64,000 nt of DNA from Rostratula benghalensis (Eukaryota > Chordata > Aves > Charadriiformes > Rostratulidae), in the NCBI GenBank assembly GCA_013399305.1, contig VXAI01000046.1, positions 4,092,731 through 4,156,730 on the forward strand, in the 5' to 3' direction. This document shows positions 24,917 to 36,900 of this stretch, piece by piece. A program made the position numbers and the translations under genes. The notes beneath the pieces are model-generated. The model ran no database searches. It had not been told where the DNA came from and saw only the letters and a program-made list of their open reading frames with translations. The stretch's first letter is position 1. Every line of letters begins with the position of its first letter.

Positions 24917-27900
24917 GTGAGGCGCGGGGGAGTCCGGCAGCGGGCAGCCCGCGGCTGTGTCCCGCCGGGGAGGGACGGGTCACGGGGGGAGGCTGCAGCC
25001 GGAGCCGCGCTCCGGTGCCCGGTGCCTCCAGGGCCAGGCACCCGGGAGAGCTCCGTGCGGGGGAAGGCTGAGCCCCGTCCGGCGAGGGGCGGTGGCCGGC
25101 ACGGAACGGTCAGAACCTCACCTGCCAACGCCGGTGGTCCTGCCACGGGGGTCCTTGCAAGACCCCGCGTTTGCCGTCTGTGCAGAGCCTGCCGGAGAGC
25201 CGCAGCTCCCCGCCGCGCCGGGCTGCACGGAGCCCTACCGGAGGGCTACGCGCCGTGCCCCGGGACAGCGCAGCCGCTGCGGACACCGCCGGCCTCTCTC
25301 CCTCCGCCCCATCCGCGCGGTGCTGGGCGAGCTCAGCCCCGGGCACGGCAGGCACCTTCAAGTTCTGCTTCCTCCCCGCCTCGCCCAGGTGTCAATGCCA
25401 TGCTCAGGAAGGTGGCGGTTGCTGCCGCCTCCAAACCCCACGTGGAGATCCGCCAGGATGGGGACCAGTTCTACATCAAAACTTCCACCACTGTCCGCAC
25501 CACTGAGATCAACTTCAAAATCGGGGAGAGCTTTGAGGAGGAGACGGTGGATGGACGAAAGTGCAGGGTAGGAGGAGAGCTGAGGCTTGTGTGTGTGTGT
25601 GTGTTTATGTTGCCAAGTTCTTTTTATATGGGATAACACAGCTGCTGCCAGTGTCTCCAGACAGTGGCATTGGTGCTCTCCACCAGCTTCTCTCCCAGAA
25701 ACACTCTTTGAGTGTTCTTGGTGGTTTCCACTTCTCTTCTCTCTCTTCCGACATTATCCTTCTTGCAGAGTAAAACTGGAATCTGAAGGTACCAGAGCAT
25801 GGTAAGTCCCAAAGGCAGAGTTCAAGTACCTGCTTGCCAGCTCCTTGGCTGCCAGGGTTTTGTCCACCTCTTTTTGCTTTCCTTTCCCCTGGAGACCTCA
25901 ACTGCAGTAAAAGCCCCCCCCAACCTCTGTCGTTGATGGGAACATGTGGAATGGTGAAGCAAGAGAGACCTCAGGAGTCAAGATTTAGTGCACAAACTGA
26001 ACATAACTGCTGCCCTAAATGGAATCAGCTTGCAGCCTGTTGGTACTTTGGAGCTGAAATCCTCTTTCATTCCCTTCCAAGTGCATGTCTCCAGTTTGCT
26101 GATCAGATAAGTCTTTAACAGTGTAAGACAGACTTTCAGCTAGTGTTATACTAGCCATAATTACACCATCTCCTTGAGCAGAAGTGCATTACAGGGCGTT
26201 CACTGGAGTGTTTGGGGCTTGATTCTGTGTGTGAGTCTATGCTCCTCTACCTTTGTAACCACTTATGGCTGTGGAGGGGGCTTTAAGCTTCTCACTGGTG
26301 TAGTTGCATAGGATCTGGGGTATTGGAGAACTGGACTGTGATCATAGCTATCTTTTGAAAAAAGTTATCAAAGTCATGGCTTATTTATCCTTTCCTCAAG
26401 CACTTTACTCTCACACTTAGCGCATAATAGAAGTATATATAAAACACTTATAAAGGGAGAGTGAATGGAAAGTATCCGAATGTAGTCCCAAATGAGAATA
26501 CAGTTTTAAAAGTAGCCTGTGAAAGTGAAATAATCAACTTACCAAAATATGGTCTCTGCTAATTCTCAGGCCAGCTTCTGAGACCATTTGCACCACTAAA
26601 AATTCAGAACTTACTATCTCCGGTGCAATTGCTGTGAATTTAAACTTATGAAAAAAGGAGGCAGATTCTGGGAGTCAGCGAACATTTAGAACATTCACTT
26701 GATCTCTAGATGAGTTATTATATATTTAACGGTTTGCTCAGGAAATGTTGCTGGCTTTGGTAATTTATCTTGTTCGGCAAAAGTACTATTTCAGTGTCTT
26801 CATGCATAATGCATATACAATAAATGCGACCCACTTTCTAGAGCTGGATTTATTGCTGCAGATGGAAAAACAATAATTACGGCTGTAAGCTATGAAAGTT
26901 GGAAAAATCTGAAAGAAATGTGTTTTGTGAAGTAGTAAATTTTTTCCATGTGTTGTGAAATTATTTATAGTCTACTCTAAGGAATAAGTTGTACTGCTGT
27001 GTGCATATAACCAAGATGTGGCCACAGAGCAGAAACTGACAGATAATAAAATAATGCTTCAGAATGTAATTTGCAATATCTGGCAAAAGTGCTGACTGGT
27101 GATAGATTTTGATACACTTTATGGGGTGGAGGATTTTGTTCTGCCAACTAACTTGATCCATTGTTCATACAGACAAAGAACAAGTCATATGTAGTTGAAC
27201 TGCAAGGCATAGCCTCTATACTTGCCATTTGAGATGGGTTGTTGCCTTTAAAAACCTATTGTTTTGAAACAATATTTATAAAGTAAACAACTAATTTTAA
27301 ATCAAAGTAGATTTTTTTCCCTTGGAAAGTCTGTGAAGTGTTTACTTGAATTTATGCATACATATACACATATGTATATGTATATAATCACAGACTAATG
27401 AATGTCTCCCATGTGCTAGTTATAAAGCGATTACTTGCACATTCATTACAGGGCATCATTCTGCACAGCTGTTCCGTTGCAATGTAGAATAATAGCTCAG
27501 TGCTACAATGAAAAGCAACGGAGTCAGAGCTTGCCTGTTAGGGGAAGCTAAACAAAATCCTATGGGTTTTTTTTTTAATCATTTTTCAGTGGTTTCATAG
27601 TCATTATTGAAATGCTTTGAAAGATGCCCAAGGGTATTTCAGTCTCCAGACCCACAACCTTAAAACAATAGAGTTCTAACAAAGTTTCTGTAATTTAGTT
27701 GTGATTTATCCTAGTTTGTTCACACAGTAAGTGTTTAACACACAGTTACCTTGGCACAGTGCCATACAGCAAGAAAGGTTGTAAGTGGCAAATACTGCAT
27801 TATTTATGACCACAAAATGATACATATGATTCTTGATGGTTTTACACTAAGGGTACTCAGTAGTGATAAATAACATGTCAGATCAAACCATATGTGTACA

Positions 27901-30900
27901 AAGATGCCTGGGAATGTAGATACTACATGATCCCATGTTTCTAAATTATGCTTTTCAGCAGCAAGCATTTCATTAAAACTGGGTGGCTTTTTAATTTGGA
28001 AACAAAAGTGGATTTACATTGAAAAGGCAGATTTACAATTAAACTTTGTTGTTAATATAATTTTGATTTCACCAGTTTCCAGTGATGTCTTTTCTCCTTT
28101 GCTTTTATCTGTCTATATGTTGCCCCTTTACTGCAGCAATTATTTTTCTACTGCTCATTGTTGTCTCTCTGTCTCATGCTGCTGGGGAATATAATTAATG
28201 TTATTCCTAATGGTTTTTTTGTCTGCAGAGTTTGGCCACTTGGGAGAATGAAAACAAGATCTATTGCAAACAAACCCTTATTGAGGGAGATGGCCCCAAA
28301 ACATACTGGACTCGGGAATTAGCTAACGATGAGCTGATTTTGGTAAGAACCATGAACCATATTAACAGGTTTTTGTTACCATGTAGTATAACTTACTATT
28401 TTTCCAAACTTGAATTCATCTGGAAAACTACCATTTTCATAATCCTCTACAGTACAATTTATACATCACTTTTCTTTTTTTTCTTTCTTTTTAAATGTTT
28501 GGGGTTTTTTTAAGAACAAATGAAGATACATGTGGGTTCTTAGTTGCATTTTATTGCTATAACTTTTGCCATATACTGTTAGAATAATCACAGGTGGGCC
28601 ACTTCTGCTCTGTAAATTCACACCACAAACAAGGAATTTGCTTGATTTATTGCAGATTTTCTGTGGTGAAAGTGAGATCAAGGCATTTGACCTCATTTCT
28701 GGAAAACCTTCTTTTTTAGGCATGTGCATAATACATTGCTTCTTATACATAATAACATGGAGTGTAGCAGGAAAGATGTGGCATGTTGTTAGCACGCTCT
28801 AATCTCATTCTGTCTATGAAGAACACATAATTCCTCTGCCACCTTTCCAAATTCCTTGATCAACTTAATCCCGTTCAGAATTGCCTTCATGAGTTTCTCA
28901 GAAATACACTGATTTGCACATCTTCTGTCAGCCAACATCTCCCCACTCCCATGTGTACTTCCAGATGGCAGCAGGGTTACTCTAGGCATTCTGAGCAGCA
29001 CCTCTACAACTGCCTCGCCATTTACACCACGAATCATGTACAGTTTATTTATTTATATTATATTTCATTCTGTTAGAGTTCAGTTCTCTTCACTGAATCT
29101 TTCCTGAGTAGTCCCTCTGTATTACTGAAACAATAGCCAGAACTGGATAAAGACACATTTTCTTCCAGTTACAAGCAGCACAGTTCAGCTTGAGTTCAGA
29201 ATAATTTTAATGCATGTGTTCTTACTAGTAAATTCGGGATAAACAGTTGATGGGCCAGTTACACCTCATCAGTCTGGGCATGGCAGACATGCTGCTGGAG
29301 TGACGGGTAAGAAAACATCAAAGCAGGGAGGTTTTATTTCAAACTATAACATTAACTAAACCTCTGCACTTTAAAAAACAAACAGCCTCCCCAGTGTTTC
29401 TCTAAAGCAGTTGGAGCTCTGTTTTTAAGATTGCATCTGAAACAAAACCAGGACCCAAACCTACCCAAGTATAAACAAAAAGCCTTGAAGGTGTTAGTAT
29501 TATTCCAGACATCTTGGAACAGTTCACCCCCACCTTGCAAGGAGGTGTGCGCTGGTATGCTGTTAGTGAAATCACACTGGTTTCTATTGAATGAATACTC
29601 TGATTCTGGATCATTTCTTTTGACTCAACCACTGAAATTCTTTATAATATATATAAAAAAAAAATTAGGAGGCAAAGTGCTTTGATCTCTGCTTCACATC
29701 TTTATATATAATGCAGTGGAAAAAATATATTCTCAACTATAGTTTTTCTAGCTTCCTAATAACACTTTTCTGTAGTTTATTATTTAAGCAATGAACTAGT
29801 GAGGCAGCTGTTAAACGAAGTGAACTGTTCCAAACAAAGCAAGAAAGCCAGTCATAATACAATTATCTCCTGCAATCAGCAATGTGAACTTACCCATCTG
29901 GAAAAGAAGAATGAGGTTGCTTAAGAAACTAGAGTGATTCAAAGATTATAAAGCTGTCTAACCTTTTCCCTTGTATAATACAGTCTTGAGCTTTTCTGAA
30001 TTAATTGTTTTTCAAGTTAGGATAGAAATTAGAAAAACTTCCTTCTTCTTAAAATATTTCCATTTATAGGAACTCTATCACAACGTTTGGTAAGTTGTTT
30101 TACTGGTTAATTTCCTTGCCATTAAAATATACACATTATTTCTAATCTGTGCATGTCTAGATTCAACTTTCAGTCTTTACATACTGTGTATAACAGAACC
30201 TAAGTAATATGCCTAAAGCTTGTTATTGTGTCATAACAATACTGATCAAGCCACATCTCGGAAGAACCTTCTTGTTAAGCTTAATCATTGGAAGCTCTTC
30301 AATATAAAGTAAGCTTTCCTTGAATAATTTTTTTGGTGCTTCTATAACCCCATCCAATTTATCATCTTTTTTTCTAATCTACAAACACCAGAACTGCAGT
30401 TTTGCTAGCAAACACACTAGCACCTGATGCAGTGGTGACTTCATCTCCCTACTCTTACCTGAAAGTATTCGGATTTTTATGCAAAGACTTTGTTGACTCT
30501 TCTTTGGAACTCATGCTCAGCTAATCATGATCCCAGGTAATTTACCTGGTTTCTGATTCCCCTCCCCTCTCCTGCAAGTTGGGACTGTGTTCATTGGTTG
30601 CAACGTGCTTCCAAGTGATCCAGATTGTTCTCTCTTTCTTTTACTATTTACAACGATACACACTTCCATTCTCTTACCATTTCTCTGGAGCTTAATAGCC
30701 TCTTTTGCTTTATTAAATGTTAAGATATTACTTGGTCCTCAGGACAAAGATTTTCAAGCCTTCATGGCATTTGATGAGAATGAATGCACAAATCTTTTAA
30801 ATACATGGGTCAACATGTTCAGAATCTTCTGATACCATAAAGCTCAGCAATGCAGTGTTTCTAAGAGTAATGGTGGTGAGTGTGAGGTCACTGGTCCTTT

Positions 30901-33900
30901 GGAGAAGTTAAGGCGGCCAAAATTAACCCTTCTGGGAGGAAGGCAGCAAGGGGTTCTGCTGTTTGGAGGAAGACAGAAGGGAAGCTACTTTTTCTTGTTT
31001 GTGGCGTCTAATTTTAGAACCCCAGAATATTCCCTCCAAAAAAGCCAAAAGGGACTGGCTAGCTGAGGTGTGTGAGCGAACGCAGCAGCAATAGGAGCTC
31101 TTAGAGGACTCTGTGATACCTTTTGATCTCTTTCGTCTTGACTGTGTTTGGGTTCTTCACAACTCAGTGAAGAAAGATTCAACTTTGATTATTTTTTGCT
31201 TGGAAATTTTCCTTGGATCTGAATCTGCAACTCCCCACTTATCTTACTTCTTCAAAACTAAGATCACAGTGAGAAGAGATATTTCTTTGTCTTCGCCTTT
31301 CTTTCTTATCCCATCCTCCCAGTTTTGATAGGGTCCTTTAGAACCTGAAACTCATTCTCATTCTGTTTTACCTCCCATGTCAGTTCAAACATTTAACAAT
31401 TCCCATCTTCACACTTCTCAAACCTCCCTACTTACCTAAGAAATATTTTCTGTTCCTTTGCTCTTTCCTATGTGCTTTGGTAAGCTTTTCCTATTTCCAC
31501 ATTCTGGCAGAGGAGCTTAAAAAAGCAGAAGGAAACCACATTCTTGTGAACTTCTAGGTGTCTACAGCTGGGAAGCTGTCTTTTATGGGGCAGAGCCTGT
31601 GATGTAGCAATTTAGGAACTCTGTAAGGCTGATATTTATACTCACAGTCTCTGCTCCTGTTTCTCTATCCAAAGAAATCTTTCCAGAAAACTTGGGTCTC
31701 CTTCTTAGCCATTACATGCTTTTGTAGAAGAAATCAAGAAAACTCATGCCTCACTCGGAAAAAGTTGCAAGAAGGAATGTAAACTGTGTTAGACTGAGGC
31801 ATGAATGGAAAGAAGGCTTGGGGCAACAGGCAGGGGGTAAGGAATGAGGTTTATTCTGTTAATACTGGCTGCCTAAATGTTGGAGCATTGCCATGTAATT
31901 TTGATCTATATGCTGCACTGCTTAGGGGATCCATTAGGTTTTCCTAGTAGAAGGATATATTTTTCTCCCCAACACAGCATGTTAAATAAAATGCATTTGT
32001 TATCACATGTAATAGAAAAAAAAAATCAGTGTTGAATTGTCATGACTACCACAGAGCTAAAATAGAAACCATATTACTGTATAATTATCAATTTTTCTTG
32101 TATCCTAGCAGAAGAATTCCTTATGTTTTTTAAAGATATTCCCTTGGAGTATTTGTACATATACTGGAGTATATGTACAAGAACACATCATGTCCTCTGG
32201 TACGCAGATGCTGGGAACAAACTACTTTGTTAGCAAAGGTTTTTGTTACCTTCAGATACCAGTTAAGTTTGCCTTTAGTTCTCCTTAGCTCTTTGCAGCA
32301 CGGAGAATGAGATTACCCTTATTAGCACATAAGTAATATTTGACTCATACAATGGCAGATGTAGGTCTAAAGTCCTGTTAGAAAGAGTCCTTTTAGCTGA
32401 GTGAGGGAAGAAGGATAAGCTCTGCTTTATAAAAACGGTGCTGTGAATGTCCTGGAACGTTGCAACTCCTTTTATCAGTGCTGTTTATTCTAATCTTAGC
32501 TGATGCACTTGCTAGGATTTCAGTGTTGCATTTTTAAAAGTACTGAACGATGTAGATAAAAAAAATTACATGGAATATTACAAGCAAGGGAGGGCGAAAA
32601 GGGTAGATCCCCATCTAAGTCCCCATTTGTTTGTCTTGACTTTATTGTTAGATTATATTGTATTGTATTTGAAGACTGTAATGCATACGGAGAGTCAGAA
32701 TATCTGTATTTACTAGTCCACATTCATAAACTATTCTTTGATTAGCACTTGAGCAATCAAGATCAGAATATAACACAAAAATATAGATGTCCTTTAATTG
32801 TCTGGAAAGTAAGATCTGGGATTAAGTCTATTCTAATATGCTTTTTCTTCCCTCTTTTTCCTACAATGTTTTTGCTGTCACTGTGTGTTTTTGTCAGGGA
32901 CATTAATGAGCTATCAATCACTTGTGTAAGTAAAAAGAACAAAAGGTCTGCTCTTACAAAGTTAAAGGTTGCTGCTTCCAAATGTTACCTATTCAAATGA
33001 GAAACATTTGTATTCAAACTTTATCTGCATTGCTGCTTTCGTAGCTGCTCATGTCTCTATAGATTGTAGCTTAATCTGTAACACACAAGCATTTTAAAGT
33101 GGATGATTACTGAAGAGGGGTTTTAAAAACAGCCTCAGACCACATTTTACACAGTTCATGTATCACACAGGGGTTCTCAGAATCAATTATAGCAAGGGTC
33201 AAAGATCAGAACATTAGGGGGGTTCAAGCATGGTTTCTATTCTACATTCCCTCCCTAGAAAAATCATGCCGCTGTTGATTAAAACTGGTCAACTGTGGAG
33301 CCTAGATGAATGAGTGAACATTTTTTAAATTATATTGTTGGCTTTTAAAATTAAATATCATAGGTGAGAAAGGTCAGTGGAGATTTGGAGAGATACTTTG
33401 CAGCCAAATGCTGAGATTTGTGATGCGCCTAAGCATTGTATTGAACAACTTTAAACTACACAAGTGTTTAACTTTTCTGTAGTTTCTGAAAAGTGATCTT
33501 AAATCAGTTATCAAAAGGAGGGTCTACTCATACTGAGGCTAGTGGCAGGGATTGCTGCAGATCTCACTCAAGCAGCCTTGATAATATTCAGGAGCCTGTA
33601 ATAATGCATACATATGCACTGCATGGACCTAATGCTTTAATTTACTGATTGACAAGGGGCCTTAGGGATCTGCAGCCTCTGCTCACTAGGACAGCCTGGT
33701 CTGGGTCGTATCCTAAGCACATAAGCAGAGTAAGAAGCCAAAGCCATTTGCCTCTTGGATGCATCTGATCTTGTATATAACCTCTTATAATATCCATTGT
33801 AGCTTAGATGTTTGCTGTGTACTGGCTTTCAAGATTACTCCTGGAAGATACCATTGTCTCACGGTCTTTCCTCTGACATTCATGACTCTGAGGAAACTGT

Positions 33901-36900
33901 ATAATATAGCTGTTCTCAAAAACAGATACCAATATTTAGGTTCCTAGATAAATGACCTGATTTTCTATGGTCCTGTTGGTTAATATCCTGCAGAAAGTTG
34001 GTTGAGGTTGTATATTGGGTGATTTGCCATTAGTATTTAAATTTGAAAGTGGGGGGCTGCACCTTCTATGACTACAGTCCTGGAAGGAACAACGTCTTTC
34101 CTAAATCAAGAGGAGAAAGGAAATATGCAGTATGCCTTTATTATGAAGATTTATATGTTTATTCTGCATAACACAGAAGTTTGCATGTGGACAAAGGCTT
34201 TTCTGAGGATTCATTTAGGTAATGTCTTCTCTTCTCCATTTGTTTGCTCATGTATTCTGTCTTCCTTCTGCAAATTGCATCTCCAGGTTGGTCAGTCATG
34301 AGCAGGTAACAGGGGATTTTTGCATATGCTGTCAGAAGTGATCTTTCCGTTTCAATGTCAGTCTTCCTAATTATACCGTGTGCTTATCACAAAGCACTTA
34401 CCGCAAAGGCTCCTCAGCAAATGTTTATAAGGAAGGCCTTCAAAAAGCTGACTTACTAATACAGTAATATATTGCTGCTCTTTTAATTCTCTTTTCATCT
34501 CTAATGATGTCAGTGGTCATCAGATTTTGAGTGAAGTGAGAGAGGTTAATTTATTGGATTATCCCCTTGTGCAGGGCTTTGCTTGCAGTGTGCTTTTGGA
34601 CTCTTAGCTACAGATTATGACAAGCTAAGCGAAGAAATCAATTCAGGAATTTGTAGTCATTGTACATTTAAAATCCTGTTTTAGATTTAGATAGAAGCCT
34701 TGCCTGTAGCATTTTGTAAGCTGCTGAGAACGTGGTGTTTGGAAATTCTGCATCTTCTTAGATTTGAATTGCAGTTTGCTAGTGTAGTGCTAAATTTTTA
34801 TTTTATTTTATTTTTTTGTGTGTGAGTGTTGCTCTATTGAAACTTCACCACCAAATAGCCAAGATTGCTCGCTGTCTTTCTTTTTATTAGGAAATTTTAC
34901 TCCTTTGGGTCATGGAAATCTTCAAAGTCTGCTTGTCCCGACAGGAACTATCGCTTTTTTCCAATCTAGAATTAGAACCATAGATACTAAACTGCTTCAC
35001 CCTACCCCTGAATACAAGCATTTAAATGTGAAGGATAGAGGAGTAACAGCCGTTTGATTTGGACCTTCCCTTGAGCTTGGGCCCAGCTGTGCATTAGATG
35101 TTTCTGTGAGTAACCACAAGAAAAGGAATGCAGCGTGTTTGAACACATTCCTCTTTGCTTTGTTTAGCAACACTTAGTGAAGTTTTATCAACAATGCTAG
35201 TACATTACAATAAGTTCATATCTAAACCATGTACACAACCATGACAATCAAAGCCATCAATTCATGTGCTTCAGTATGGAATTGGGTCACTGATCTTCTG
35301 AATGGGTATAACATATAAAATCTAAGTGCTAAAAATTGCAGCTTACTCCTGAAACAGGTCAGAGGCCACATAACCTAAGTTCGGTCTTCAAGGAAAGGAT
35401 GTTCGAGAAGTGCCCAGTGGCTACGTGGCTCTCCAAAATAATTGCAGTTGGGCTTTGCGTGCATTTTATCTCTTTACAATCTAGATTTAAGGATACGATT
35501 GTGTTAAATTATAGTGGCTTTCCAGACCGTGAGGCTGGTGCATTAGAATAGCAATGCCAATCCTTGTGTATAGCAACAGACCAAAACTACAATGTGTTTG
35601 GGTTCCCCAGGTATGTCTGTGTTTTCTGCACTTCATTTTTATCTTGACAGAGAGGCAGTCCTTTGCCTGAGATTTTCAAGAGTCCAGAAATCCAGCTGGA
35701 GCTGGATGTTGGAGGTACAAAACAAACAGCCATTGCACTTTGTCACAAATGTGTCCCGTTATGACCGTGTGAGTGCACAGCAGTCAGTCTGTGTGTACTT
35801 ACAGTGGACTTGCTGCCTTGGCAATGCATTCTGGATGCGCCCATACTACTGAGCTTTCCCAGAACGTTGCTATTTCTTTTTTATTCCTCCACAAGTTTTT
35901 ATCTTTTTTTCACACTCCCTCCTGTGGGTCTTGCAAGGAAGCTGCCAATCAGACTATAATGATGAACTGGACACCACTGAGACTTACAGTGACACCCTAC
36001 AACAGACTTGCAGTATGGATCACATCCATTTCAATCTACTCTTCCCTGCAGTGCTCCCTCTCAATACCCACAGCTGACCTGCTGTGTTGCACAGCTTTGG
36101 GGGAAGGGGTTTGTCTCTTAATTTCATAGACATAAATTTACTAGGGAGGTTACAAGAATTTTGGCAAACTGCTGCTGCAGCCTTTCTCATTAGAATTGAT
36201 TGATGTGGCACCCACTCACACCACAAGATGTGGCTTCAAAGCTGTGCAGCTCCAACTATCAGACTGGGGCATGCCAGCTCTTGAGGAACACTATACAAAG
36301 ACCGTTTAACTATTATTTATGATTTATGTTGAAATAGCAGCAGGGGACCCAAACTTCACTGTGCTTAGTGATGCCTGAATGTACCATAGGAAGACAATCC
36401 CTGTCACAGTGTCCTTCCAGTCTCTACAGACAACCTCAAGCCCTGGATGGTCTTGACTCTGACTTGCTTTCTCTGGCAGAGCTCCTGCCGAAATAATTTT
36501 GCATTTGTATATAATTTTGGAAGTGTTGAAGGAAGCCACAATGAGGGTATTTGCAAGTGGTGCTGTGGGCCATGGAGAACTGTCTGTATCCTTTTACATG
36601 TGTTTCCAGACATTTTCATGTATATGCTAAAAATGTATATAGAGGTTGAAATTTTAAGCTCTTTATATGCATAAAACCAAAGCATATATCTCAAAAATAC
36701 TAACACATTTTCTCCTCAATGAAGTGAACAAAATATAAGCCAGACTCAGTTTTAAAGCCAAGTCCTTTCAAAAAGATGTTGGCCAACACAGGTGTAGAAA
36801 GCATGAAAGCAAATAAAGTCCAGCTGAATTTTCATAACACACTGAGGTAGGTCTTAGTCATATTTTTCAGTGAGACCTTGGCAGTTATTACAGCCAAACA

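Larger units (their letters stand above)
25568..28228 (+). other. CRABP1: CRABP1 intron 2
   Basis: A GT-AG intron of 2.66 kb, GC-rich at the left end and AT-rich after about 26350. It contains the (TG)8 run and the alternating purine-pyrimidine tract at 27353-27386. No coding sequence or other gene is seen. Confidence 0.9.

Noticed and set aside
24532..25146. 204-codon minus-strand open frame opposite CRABP1 exon 1
   Set aside because: It is a shadow of the CpG island with low-complexity translation and no independent support.
24917..25636. 239-codon open frame that includes CRABP1 exon 2
   Set aside because: It is intron 1 (GC-rich, stop-free in the exon 2 frame) joined to exon 2. Exon 1 is not in this frame and it starts without an ATG, so it is not a retained-intron protein.
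26200..26330. Possible old repeat with a 'cttgattctgtg...ggatctgggg' layout in CRABP1 intron 2
   Set aside because: The ends look loosely like other amniote repeats but I could not follow any core, so I do not call it.
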